Shown: positions 1 through 11,230 of the stretch, one piece after another
Layout: the number at the start of each line of letters is the position of its first letter
Numbering within the stretch: position 1 is the first letter of the stretch
NCBI RefSeq assembly: GCF_022539315.1
Contig: NC_066315.1
Coordinates: forward strand, 93,368,990 to 93,432,989
Origin: Serinus canaria
Lineage: Eukaryota; Chordata; Aves; Passeriformes; Fringillidae
Reading direction: 5' to 3'
Length of the DNA: 64,000 nucleotides
The notes under the pieces: generated by a model
What the model saw: the letters and a program-made list of their open reading frames with translations, nothing else
Told to the model about the DNA's origin: nothing
The model's database searches: none
Made by a program: the position numbers and the translations under genes

Positions 1-3000
1 GTTAGTGGAGAATGGCAAGCAGTCCCTAGTGCTCTGGTGTGTTCTGTACCAAATTTTCACTTCCCAGCCCCTGATAGATAATTCACATGTAATTGGTTGC
101 TTAGAGACGTACATGCACCACTCAGATGCTCCTTCTATGGAATCAGCAAGCAGAGTAACTGTGGGCATTAACAGTGCTGCTGCTGGTGCTGCAGCACCTG
201 AGCTGGCTTCATCAGGACTCACCTCCTTGTCAGAGGAAGTGATTCTGCTTCAAGAATGTGGAAATAACTGAAATATATTTTTCCAAAGCTAGTATAGCCA
301 CAGATATTTATTTGAGACTGTGACTGACCACCCAGAGAGCCAAAGATTACAAATATTTGAACAGTGATTTGTAGAAATCTGATTTCACCCATACATTTAT
401 AGCAAGATCTAACACTTATTATGAGGACCACAAAACATTTGCAACCTGTCTGCTAAGCCTACAAGAAAACTGAAGATCAACTCACAAGGAAGTCAGCTAT
501 CCAGCCATTATGCAAAGCTTCCTAAAAGGCAGTGACATGCATTTAGCAACCATCCCAAAATCAGAACATCAAAAAACCCATTTTTGCACTATTTTTCCTT
601 GCTATTGCCAGCCTATGTCCCTGTGAAGGGAGTAGTGTTTATGGAACCAGTGTTTGGAAAAGTAAGCTTGAATAGCAGTGTCAAAGGGTAATTGGCACAA
701 AAGAGATCCCTACATTTGGAACAAGAGGAATTAAGTTTTCCTAAGCACATTGGGACCACAGAGGGCTTGTTGTTGATAGACCCACAAGTAGTAATATTAC
801 CAGGTTCATGCCAAGGGTCATAGCATGCAGTGAGACAACAGTTCCTTAGAGCAATGAGAGCAGGGTCATGACTCCTGTGTGCAACTGATTGATCCTCAGA
901 GCTCAGATCTGTGAGACGAACAGGGAAAAAAAGTGAAATTTACAGCATTCATTTACACTTGGCTTTGAAAAGTTTTTATTGAGGCAATGATCACCTTGCA
1001 TTTTTTCCTTTTCAGTTACTGCCTAAAAGTCAGTGGAAGGATTTGAAACAATATATGACCATGGGATTTTATCAGCAGAATATATTAGCGCACTAGTTAC
1101 ATGCCAGGTAAAGTTTTGCAGCTTTTAGTAGCTTTTCTTCTCAAGGGCTAATATCTGGAGACTGGCCTCTAATGTCCATTTAGCAGAATAGAAGCTTGAA
1201 GCCTTGAGAAATGACAGTGAAACTGTGCAACCAGCTCAGGGACTCAATTCTTAGTTTATGCTCTTTATGACCACAAGTAGAAAAGTGCATTGAAGCCACA
1301 TTTCCACTTTATTGATCTTGAATATCAACTTTTAGAATGGACTTGAGAATATTTAGGACAACATGAGCACAAATGAGGTTTAGGGTGCTCTAAGTTATGC
1401 ATCTGGTGTAGAATACTGGAGTGCCCTGCACTTCTCTTGTAACCCTGACCCTCATCACAAACTGCCTCCTTTCCTTGGGAGCCTCCTGCCTGTTTGCCAC
1501 CTGAGAGAATCTTGTTAGCAAAAGCATACTCTGTTGCCTCTTTAATGGGTCATTTTTATTTCTGATGACAGTAGAAAACAGTAAGAATCAAGGTTTAAGA
1601 AGGAGCTCATGGCTCCAACACACAACATTAAATAAGCCTGCTGGAAACATCTGTGGAGCTCAGCAGAAGTCATTCTGGATCTTGTGACAGTTTTCAGTTC
1701 CTTCAGCCTGTTCTGTGTAATGTCCCAGGTACATCCCCTTGGATTCCTGACCAGGATTTTAAAACAAGAAGAAATTTAGTAAACTTTGAATGAGCCCAGA
1801 GACAGGGCCTTGGGAGTTTGGCCAGTGCTAAATGAGTACAGATATCAATAAAGCTTATAGCTACATACTTCCTACCAAGCCTCAGTGCCTGGATTCAAGG
1901 AACTCCTGTACAACTGCACACAGACTGGAGTGCTATGATCAGTACTGGAAGACGACATAATGCAGTACTATTAATGCAACTGGTCCCACTGAACTCAACA
2001 GAAATTCTGCCATTTTCTTCATTCAACCTAGGAATTCACCTAATGTGTCTTTTCCAGCTCTAATATCTGTGATCCTGAGCACATTACTAAATTGCCAATG
2101 GAATCTGCCAACCATTACAGTCTGTGATTTGTCAAGTACTCTATTTGTATTCACTTCGTCTCTGTTGTCTACAGGATTCCAGTAATAACCTATTAAAGAC
2201 ATTTAATGTTACCAATTTAAAACTGAAAAACACAAACTACTGAGGTGGTGAAGTTGCCAGAAGAGACATCAGGGCCTGTGTTAGAATATCTGATTCAACA
2301 ACTCCTATATGTGCAAAGCCTGCAGATTGAATAATTACAGTTCCATCAGTGAGTAGTGTATTTCTTAGACCCAAATTTGGTTATCAGAAGTATTTACAGA
2401 GAGATTGCCAAGGTAGAAAGGGCTGGCAAATGTGGACAAATAAGGATGGCTTATTAAAGCTCAGTTTTTGTAAGAAGTGCACTCATTTTAAATGCGGCTA
2501 CCCAATAGTTACAGTCCTGAGCAACATGGTCCAGTAACATGCAGAACAATTAAGGAGGACAGAACATCCTAGCCTAGCAGTCAATCAAATAGAAATATTA
2601 TTTTCTTATAGTATCACAAAAGCAAGTTTTGATGAAAAATGAGAATATCAAATGCCTCTTATCCTTGCTAAGTTGTTAATGGTGGAAAAAACACAGATAG
2701 ATATATGCTTAGTCTAGTTTGGCATCAATTTGTATACACATAGAGAAACAAGTTACAGATGTTTGAAAAGTTATGACAAATGAGGAAATAATCCTACACT
2801 AAAAGGGGCTACAATAAATTGCCTTTCAGTTACAGATCTGTGGTCAACAGTTGACGTATATGGAGTGAAAGTTAAGGAAAGGGTGATAGTCACACTCAAC
2901 CAATGCAGGCAGCATGCAGCAAATAATTATTAAACAAAGGTGTTGTGAGAATCGTAGATAGACAAGTATTGAAATGCCATGGAAATGATCAGTCCTGTAA

Positions 3001-3204
3001 GTCAAAAGGGAGAAGTAGTCAAAGCAATGAAAAATTTCTGAAAACTTGATACTACTGAAGTTTATTATCATTTACAGTTCTTGCAGATTCATGCTCCTTC
3101 CACTGCTCCTTAAAAGACTTTGTACCCTTCACTAGCTTCATTGCCTTTCTGGTGAAGGCAGAGAAAGTCCTATAAGTAGAGAGTACATAGAAAGTAGAGA
3201 GTAA
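1..3204. other. Intergenic DNA, no gene recognised
   Basis: AT-rich sequence with stop codons in all frames and only short open reading frames (longest 88 codons, lacking splice context or recognisable domains). I see no tRNA, no recent transposable element and no long tandem repeat. A short purine-rich near-duplication (tagagagta twice around 3176-3205) lies just before the CR1 element. Exons of an untranslated RNA cannot be excluded from sequence alone. Confidence 0.6.
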
Positions 3205-3578
3205 GTCCTACAAGGTGCAGCTGAAGGAGCTGGGGTTGTTTAACTTGCAGAAAAGGAGGCTCAGGGGACCTTATCACTCTCTATGATGACTGAGAGGTTG
3301 TAGCATGATGGGGATCAGTCTCTTGTCCCAGGCAGCCAGTGACAGAATGAGAGATAGGCTCTAGCTGCACCAAAAATTCTGGCTGGACATCAAGAAGTTC
3401 TTCATGAAAATGCTTGTTCAGCATCGGAACAGTCTGCTCAGGGTGGTAGAGTCACCACCCCTGGAAGTGTTCAAGAAATGACTGGACATGGCACATAGTG
3501 CTAGCAATGTGTTGACCAATCAAAGGTTGGACTTGATGATCTTGGAGGTCTTTTCCAACCTTCTGTGATTCTGTAATA
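3205..3578 (+). mobile_element. CR1 LINE, 5'-truncated 3' end (end of RT region plus 3' UTR)
   Basis: This is the 3' portion of a chicken-repeat-1 non-LTR retrotransposon, the main avian LINE, on the + strand. The order of signatures matches CR1: the ggtgcagctgaaggagctgg block near 3216, the aggaggctcaggggaccttatcac-type block near 3255-3285, a decayed stretch corresponding to the end of the reverse transcriptase, the cctggaagtgttcaag word near 3461, and the diagnostic 3' terminus at about 3525-3578 (ggttggacttgatgatcttgg, then ggtcttttccaacctt, then ttctgtgattctgtaat). CR1 copies end in short octamer-like repeats rather than poly(A), as here. The copy is 5'-truncated, carries stops in all frames and has accumulated many substitutions, so it cannot move itself. 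The minus-strand open frame at 3452-3634 is only antisense CR1. The 3' end resembles the older Y/J-type subfamilies; the subfamily is not certain. Confidence 0.93.
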
Positions 3579-4951
3579 TTCAGAAAGCTCCACTGTGTTT
3601 GGCTCAGCCTACTTGGTTGGTTCAATGCCAGCAACAGATCTCTTCTATGTGGTTCTCAGTGTCTCTCATTGTCAGCTGAAATCAAGCAGCCCTGCACATA
3701 CAAAATGATTATTCATGAACAGTTCTGACAAAAAACTTGCTTTTTTTAAATTTTTTTTTTAATTTCTTACTAAGTTCTAAGGCAAAGTTGAGCTTTGCTT
3801 TGTGTCACATTTAGTGCCTAGTATGATTCAAAATGTTCATCTACTTTGGGAGATTTTCTTGCATATCTTTTCCTTTTTTTTTAAATTAAAGTACATTTTT
3901 AGAGACAAGCATCCACTTAAGTAATATTGAGACACTTTAATTTGGGCAGGGATCAGATAACTCCAGGGGTATCTTCAGTCTATTATTCCGCAATTCAAAA
4001 TGTCAAAAAATTCTTTCAAAAGTCATTCAAACCGATTATTTGAATTGATAGAAATACATCCTTTCTTTCCTGTTTAACAAGACCTATACTTTTCAGGATG
4101 AAAAACTGACTAAGAATTTTCATCCAGATCTAACTTTTTCTTTGAATATATTCATAGAGCTACACTTTTTATTTTACCCTTCAGGAAATAACCTGTTTGC
4201 AAGTCAATTTATCAAAATTACCCTTCCAATGCATAAAGTAATAATGTATTTCAGTTAGTGGTCCTGCATCATTTTAAAATCAGAAGAATTAGGAAGAAGA
4301 GAAAGGAAAGAAAAGACAAAAATATATTTTAGAGCTTTTTAAACTTTTTAGAACAATATTCTTCTGCACGGGTCTGTTTTCCTCACTAAAGTAATCTGGT
4401 GTTTTTTTCTACGGGACTCAGAAGTTCAGATAAACTTCAAGAGTAGCTCATGACATGTTGTTTAACTATATAAAGCTTGTTTAATACAGTGCAAAAGACA
4501 TCAAAAACTTCAACCCAACAAAATATTATTGCTAAGCATTTAAAAATTATTTACTTCCTTTAAGAAGAGAAAAAAACCTTAGTTATATTTAATGTATCTT
4601 ACCTCTCACTAGAGCTTTCACTGATTTTACTGATACTTTCTTAGAAGTCAGAAAACATTCTCTTTACTTAAAATGTTGACATGTTTCATTTGAAAAAAAC
4701 AGGAATATTTTACGAGTCAAAAAAGCCAGCACAGATTCTTTTGTTTACTTAATTATTTAATATTTGGACAGTGCTTTGCAAGCATAATACACACTTATTT
4801 TTAGTATTACTTGTGCATACAGCATTATTAGCAAGATATGAATAAAATGCTCTCAGCTTTGCAAGCCATTTTCTTGATTAATTTCTTTGTATAAAGCAGC
4901 AGAGGGAGCTCATACATTATTTTTGGTGTGTCACACACAAAAAAATGATAA
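3579..4951. other. Intergenic DNA, AT-rich, no gene recognised
   Basis: Very AT-rich stretch with several T- and A-runs (for example around 3740-3765 and 3870-3885) and a purine-rich patch at about 4285-4325. No open reading frame worth reporting, no RNA gene and no recognisable transposon. Confidence 0.6.
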
Positions 4952-5024
4952 ATTACACGTGCACACACATGTGCGCGCACGCACGTGCGGGTGACACGGC
5001 CCCACGCACGTATGTGCACACGCA
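4952..5024. repeat. Alternating purine-pyrimidine tract, Z-DNA-forming candidate
   Basis: Positions 4952-4989 alternate purine and pyrimidine without a break for 38 bases, mixing CA, CG and TG steps and including a CGCGC core. After a short interruption rich in CpG, a second alternating run of about 22 bases follows at roughly 5002-5023. Such tracts are known to adopt left-handed Z-DNA under negative supercoiling. CpG is otherwise scarce here, so the cluster stands out from its AT-rich surroundings. Both strands happen to be open across this region, which explains the overlapping 115- and 120-codon frames without implying coding. Confidence 0.75.
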
Positions 5025-5420
5025 GTCAGCTCTGGGACGAGCTGCACTGATACAGTGGCTGTGCCTGCACTTGTCACATAGACCAATAGGAGCAGATGTG
5101 TTCAGCAAAAGAGCTGGGACTGAGCCCTGCATGGCCATGGCACACATCCTCCAGGGCAGCCTTCCTAGACTAGTGCAGCTTGGTCCCATCAAGCTGAGAC
5201 ACCCATGCGTGCCTTGGGCGTGTTCAGTGAGCTCCCAGAGTGCTTCTTCCAGATGGATGTTACCCAAGAGGAAGCCAGCTGGTGCATTCTGACCTTGATC
5301 CTGGACACAAACCAAAGCTCAGCTGGTGGGGGTGATCTGGAGGCCCGGTCAACAGCAAGCACATGATCCAGAGAAAGTCACCAGCACCAGAGCTGTGTTA
5401 GAAACTTCTAGTGTACCTAC
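5025..5420. other. Moderately GC-rich patch, unrecognised
   Basis: A 400-bp patch with higher G+C than its neighbours. Both strands carry overlapping open frames of about 115-120 codons, neither of which resembles a protein family I know. There are no clear splice acceptor/donor pairs. It could be an old repeat fragment or untranslated transcribed sequence. I see nothing that decides. Confidence 0.3.
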
Positions 5421-6699
5421 CTGAGCTGATCTTCAGGTGTGTAAGGAATCAGAGGGATGACATCAATTTAGACAATTGCATTCTGTTGGAGTTACATGAG
5501 AAGCTTACACGCCTTTTTGAATTTCCTCCTCAATCTGTGTAAGTTTTTCAGGAAATGTTTCACAATGGAGGTACCCTGAGAAAGAAGTACTGAAATCACT
5601 TAAAGGACTGGACAAAGTAACTTCCTAAATTTCTTGGTTTTGTCTGATTGAATGAGCACTTGGGAATATATGCCCTCAACCACCCCCTGAAATCTGTAAA
5701 TCTGAAGTATAAGGAGGGCTTAATGTAGTTATTGAGCCACCCTAGCACTCCCTGAACAGCAGAAGTAGAATTGTTATTTCCTTTAAGGATATGTAGAGTA
5801 TATCCTCTTCTACATGCTGAGCCTTAGGAACTTAATTTGCCTTCCCTAGGCACTCCTGTGAGAATCTAGGAGGAAGCAATGGGCAGTGGATAATTTGGTG
5901 GAGGGCAAAGCTGGAGAAGTAGTTGGTGCACGGGACTATCCCATATCTTACCATATACAGATGAGCAGTGTTGAGGCCAAAGACTGAAAACAATGGGAAA
6001 ACTGGTCTGCCAATACCTTTTATTTCCAGGATGGGCAGAGGTACTGAGAACTTTGCACTATGGCTTGCTGGTTTTGCTTCCAAACCTGGACTGAGCAGAT
6101 GTGAAGATGGCAACAATGGAACTGAGAAAAACAGGGAAACAAAGGTTAGAAAATGAGAGAAGTGTGGGGACAGGTGGGAGTTGGGGGATGGGGCACAAGA
6201 TGGGAAGAGCAGGTGAAAATGGCACAAACGTTTTGTGATTTTAAAAAACTTATCCTTTCAGGGTGGGGCTTAGGGCAAAAGGAATAGATTCAGGGAGAAT
6301 TACTTGTCATACCTAAACCAGCTGGCCAAACTTGTAAGAAAAAGCCCATAAACCATCACTGTGAGAGAGGAAAAGCCACATTGTTTTTATTTGTCTGTAG
6401 AGCAATATGTGTCACTGTATAAATAGTAACTAATAACATGTGCTGCAGCACTTCTGTGGTATTTCTTAATAATTACTGTTGTTGTAAAGGAGTTTAGTAT
6501 GAAGTAAAACATCTCTATGAGGGAAAAAATTGCTACCTCTTTCCCCCTGATATTTGTGTAACTGAATTAAAAATACACAGATACAACGAGTCAAAAAAAC
6601 ATTATTCCTAGTTCAAGGAAGTCAAGCTGAACACCTTGAAAAATCTCTCAGCTACATTGTTCTCTCATATGTTATGAGGACTTTTATTTCCTTTTAACA
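5421..6699. other. Intergenic DNA, no gene recognised
   Basis: Ordinary intergenic sequence. A minus-strand frame of 131 codons at 5832-6227 is serine/proline/phenylalanine-rich because the + strand is G/A-rich there. It has no domain signature and I read it as a composition artefact. Confidence 0.55.
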
Positions 6700-6800
6700 G
6701 CAGTAAATTGTCAAATGAAAGCAGCTTATATTGCACGTACCATTGCGAGACGTGCTCATCATGTAACGTCAGAATGAACTATTTTTTAACCTAATATACA
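6700..6800. promoter_or_regulatory. Candidate regulatory block with CRE-like site
   Basis: Inside an AT-rich stretch there is a small cluster of CpG-containing words (gcacgtac, gcgagacgtg) followed by TAACGTCA at 6764-6771, which matches a CRE/ATF-type site with one substitution. CpG retention in otherwise CpG-poor DNA can indicate selection. No alignment was possible, so function is inference. Confidence 0.2.
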
Positions 6801-8099
6801 ACAATTTAGCAGCATTAGAAGAACATAAAACAGATAAAAGTATAGCTTTTACAGCCATTCATCAATGGCCTTTTTTTGAAGAGTGCAGATACCTCCTCAG
6901 GCTAAGCATACATCTCTCTATTTCACATAAATACACAAAGTGACAGGGCTTCCAGTCAAAATAAACATTTGCTCAGTGTATACCTGATTTCCACCCATTT
7001 CATTCAACAGGAAAGATACTGAGGTTAACAAACACACTAATCTCTCATCTGCTCTAGGGATGAGGATGTGCTGTATCCAACTTGTGATTGAGTGTGTTCA
7101 CAGTTTGCTGCTTCCATGAATGTCCATGCCTTTGGATTGGTACTATTTAAACGGCAAATGAAAGAACAAGCCTTGACATGGATCCAACCAAAACTACTTT
7201 CATTTTCTAGAAAACAAGAATGGTTCAAGGGGTAGAGGACAATGTCTCAGGTTTGGTAACTGCACAGGTAGTAAGGAGAAGGGCTGTAGAAAGCATCATT
7301 TGGATAAAAATGCTACACAAGGTGATATAACAATATTATTGCACATTAAAAAACAAAACAAAACAAAAAAACCCCAAAACAGAACAAAAAAAAACCCCAT
7401 ATAATATTGAACAGCACAAAACACCTACAATTAAAGTAAAAACTTCCAAGGCTCTGAGGCACCCAAATCTCACTAAATCTGAGGAAATCTATGGTACCTA
7501 GAACAGAAAACAATTTTTTGCATTTGTGGCTCTGGCTGCATTGCCTTAAACCTCTGTGGAAGGAAAGATGACCCTGCTGTCTTGGCCTATCTCTCCAGCA
7601 GTTTGAAGGAGAACAGGAGGAGCTGAGCACAGGTTTCTTACCTCCTGAGGCAGGGCTCACTGAGCATCCCTGCACCACCACCATCAGGGCTGGCTCCCTT
7701 GTCAAACAGAGAACAAAAGGATGTAGCAGGTCCCCTCTGAGTCCCATACCTGGCTTGTTAAACCTGTGTTGTGATGCTTTGTCAGGTAAAATACATGATT
7801 TGAAAATATTGTTTGATGATCTCACACTAGGATTTCACACCACACTATCGAAGAAAATGTTGATTGACTTATTTTAACAGTCATGATATTAGTTAAACCT
7901 GATTAACAGATTATTTTCCACTGACATCACTTCTTTATTCTATTTACAAGCTAAATAAGCCAGACACGCAATTGATAAATGCTCATTTCCCTCCATCTTA
8001 ATTAACTAAATATTCTTTTACTTAAACAATCCCTCATTTTTCCAGAGACACAGTAATAGATCCATTAGAAGGGTCTATCTGATACCAGGAATATTTTAT
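6801..8099. other. Intergenic DNA with an A-rich low-complexity stretch
   Basis: No gene recognised. Positions about 7349-7400 are a low-complexity A-rich stretch with interspersed C4 runs (aaaac/aaaacccc words). The long minus-strand frame at 7346-7825 begins inside real sequence but ends in phenylalanine/valine repeats encoded by that low-complexity DNA, so it is not a credible protein. Confidence 0.55.
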
Positions 8100-8480
8100 T
8101 TACAAGTCCAAATGGTTACTATTTTTTAATGTTTTTATTTTCCTTGATACTGTACACCGTGTAATGGCTTTGGTCCAAACAGTAATCATACGATGGGTGC
8201 CGTTTCTTCTTTCTTGACCTATCACACTCCACATGATTTAATCCATTGTTTTGGATGTTGCCAATGATTTATTGTATGAAAAATGTAAATGATCTGGATG
8301 GCAGATGTTTTATATTTTCTGACCATTCATTTTCAGTGGGAATGTAATTAAAATTTATGAAGTGTATCTGCTGAATTGCATTGGCAATTGATGATCTCCT
8401 CCAGTGCTGTCTGTCTGGAGATGATGAGTGATTGTGGACAGTGAGATGTGTTGACAAGGGCAGAAACAGACGTGATGTTA
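8100..8480. promoter_or_regulatory. Candidate conserved non-coding element (enhancer-like)
   Basis: About 380 bases dense in transcription-factor-like words: CATTGTT at 8244-8250 (SOX-type), the palindromic-looking ccaatgatttattg near 8260-8275, CAGATG at 8302-8307 (E-box), gtaattaaaattta near 8345 (homeodomain-type), and isolated CpGs in gatgggtgccg and cagacgtg. It lacks repeats and low complexity. This texture is typical of vertebrate developmental enhancers in gene deserts. The call is inference from composition and motifs only. Confidence 0.3.
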
Positions 8481-10539
8481 CTGTCATGAGTGAGGCTACC
8501 TGCAAAAAGGCTGCCGTTTTTTTTCCTCCCTTTTTTTCCCACAGGAAGAAGGTGGCAACCAGAGCTGTCTTTCTTCTTGCAAGACAGAGTACAAAGCCTC
8601 TGCACACTCCTGAAAGCTGTCACTCTTCACAGGTACAATCTCTGTCTCACTCAGCAATGGGCATCTGGAAGCCACGATACCAGTTATAACAACCCATGTC
8701 AAGGATATTAATTAAATTCCTGATGGCCACCCAGAGAAGCTAATGAGTGTAAATTTCACAACATCCCAACTCATAAGGCAGCCCACTTAACCTTTTCAGC
8801 GTTGATATCCTTCCTCCAGGAGGGAAGTAAGGAAGTTTGCCGAGGGAGGATGGAAAGGAGGAACAGAGAAAGGAGGAGATACTTGGTCTGGCACAGCTTA
8901 AAATACAAACAGATGAAAACTGGATCTGCTGGATTCAGATATCCCACAACTGAATGGGAAGGGTTTTTTTTTTCAGAACTGAGATCCCAGACAGTATTTT
9001 GCACAGAACCTTTATTGCTATGAATCTGAGTGGATCTCCTCACCTCAGACTCTTCCAGCACTGTGAGCAAGAGAAGCAGCTCTCTTTTTAACCCCAGCGA
9101 GGTATACTTACTGGATTTTGAATTACCCCTGTTCTTGACATAGCACACCTCTTATGTTTCTGAGTGCTATGGAGGACAGAATATGTAATTACTATCATCC
9201 CACCATAAAGTTACCTCCACAATAGAGCCTAGAATACAGACAGCCTAGATTAGCATGTAGTGAATCACGTAAGTGCTATGGGACCAACAATTGGAACTGG
9301 GGAATTTCTGACACCCATCTTTATCATCAGGGAATTTGATCACTTGAATGTTCAAAGTGTTTTCTTAATTCGCAAACCTCATTTACGATATCTACCATTA
9401 GGCCCTAATAAAAATGCCTTCACTCTAAAGTCATGTGGCTGCCTCATTACCAGAGGCTGGTAAATGAGGATTTTATTCCAAAAGCAAACGCCAAAGGTAG
9501 TTTGTCACAAATGCCCCAGTCCCACTGCTGTTGCTGACACTACTTCCAATATATTCTGCCACTATGGGTGGGGTGCAAATGAAGGTGATTGTAGCTGTCA
9601 GTTCTTGAGCTCTGCTTGTACTGAAGTCAGTAAGCATTTTGCCATTCATTTCAAAAGTAAGCATTACAAGCTCAAGAACTAATCCAAGCTTCAGGCCTGG
9701 TAGCAATTGTGACATTTGACAATGTATGATTCAAAACAGACAAGGGATTGAAACGGCAGGTGCAGCAGATGGTCAAGATCCTATTACACAAAGGTCTTTT
9801 TTTTTTCCATGTGTCCTCCCAGCTCTGCTGCTTTGGTTTGTCTCTGGCCTGTGATGTGCAACTGTGGCAGGAGAGGAGAAGAAATGAGGTAGGACTAGGG
9901 TCACAAAGTCTGGTTAGGCACATTTTAGAAAATCCCAAGGGGATTTTCCTCTCAGCACAACTCATACTACAAAATGCATAGTAAATACTGCAGAACTCTG
10001 GGAGCCAACAAGGTTAAATACTTCTTTTGGCTTCACTTCTGCCTTGTTGAGTGCCTCAGTTTACCTATATGCACTTTTAGGTAACATGCCTTTCCTGGCT
10101 TTGTATGCCAAAACTTCATTCATTAATATTGATGTCAAAGAGGACATTCAGCACCTCACAGGAGGCCCAGTGCACCTGCATTAGTTAGCCATAAATCATG
10201 GGAAACAACACTTTGAAGTGTCAGCAAGATTTAATGTGGGATACAGAACAGAAGGGGAATGTGATGAACTGAGCCCCAAGCCCCAAATAAGGAATTTAAA
10301 ATGCACCTTACCCTTAAAAGTGTCAGCAAATGAAGAAAAAGAAGAGTGGGGAAGCCCCAAAGGCAGCAATTTTGAATGCTTTAGTTTTCTCTATTGACTT
10401 TAATTAAGCTCACCCAGGATTGCAGGCCTGTCACTTGGGGAACCTTTCGATAAAGAAAAAAGGAGTTTGCTCCCCAGGTGGGTTTTCCCAAGTTTCTCCG
10501 GCTCTTACCACAATATGTGCCTGGCATCCATGACAGGGT
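8481..10539. other. Intergenic DNA, no gene recognised
   Basis: Several short overlapping frames (for example around 8490-8711, 8771-9148 and 9464-9965) show no domains, no conserved-looking splice sites and shadow each other on opposite strands. The part around 9260-9480 is AT-rich with isolated CpGs (ttcgcaaacctc, tttacgat) and could hold a regulatory element, but support is weak. Confidence 0.5.
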
Positions 10540-11230
10540 CGTCAAAAATAATAGCTAAGAAATTCACTGTCTGTCATTCCAAAATAATTATGTATGGGGC
10601 TTTACTTGCAGTTGAGATGGGTTATATATTTCATTGAGAAAACCCATGTAGACTAAAACATATATTTATGTGTATGCTTGTATTATATGAAGGTTGAAGA
10701 GATTAACAGTCAAATAAAGAATATGGGGGAACAGAAGTCTTTATACATGCACGTGAAACATGTTGAGAAAGAGGGAAAGCACTGTCAATCCAAAATTTGT
10801 TAATTACTAAATGCATTAATGCTTTATTAGCCATATATCAGTAATTAATCACCTATTCTAATGTAAATTTCAAGCTTAAAAATGCACCATGAAAACTGTC
10901 ACTTAAATGTAAGCCAAGTTTCAAGGGTCAGCAGAACCACAGCAAAGATAGCAGCATATTCCCCTCAGCTGCCTGGAAGAGTTTTTTTAGTGCCTCAGTA
11001 TCATGCCTGTGTTTAGGCATGCAATAGTTTTTGGGTGCTTTCAAAGTCAAAATAGCATGGGGAAAAAAAATGAAGAGAGCTTGCAAGCAGAAGGGGAGGA
11101 GGTAGTATACTCAGTGGTATTCTTCAGGTGCACAGTTTGAATAAAAATGCAAAACAGGATGCTCCCATTCAGTAAATATTATCATTTTTATTCACTCATT
11201 AATTAAGTTGCTTAATTGCTGCTGTCAAAA
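10540..11230. promoter_or_regulatory. Candidate enhancer block rich in homeodomain-type sites
   Basis: Repeated TAAT-core words cluster here: TAATTA at 10801-10806, attaatgc near 10815, gtaattaatca near 10841, and TTAATTAA at 11199-11206 with tgcttaattgctgctg directly after. Nothing repetitive explains the density. Paired TAAT sites are typical of homeodomain-bound enhancers, but AT-rich DNA makes such words common by chance, so confidence is limited. Confidence 0.27.

Noticed and set aside
3452..3634. 60-codon minus frame
   Set aside because: It is the antisense of the CR1 3' untranslated region.
4945..5315. Paired 115- and 120-codon frames on opposite strands
   Set aside because: Fully overlapping antisense frames over a GC-richer patch and a Z-DNA-like tract, with no domain and no splice signals.
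10040..10080. gcctcagtttacctat-like word resembling the MIR/L2 tail
   Set aside because: Only one short word matches. No other part of a SINE or L2 element lies around it.
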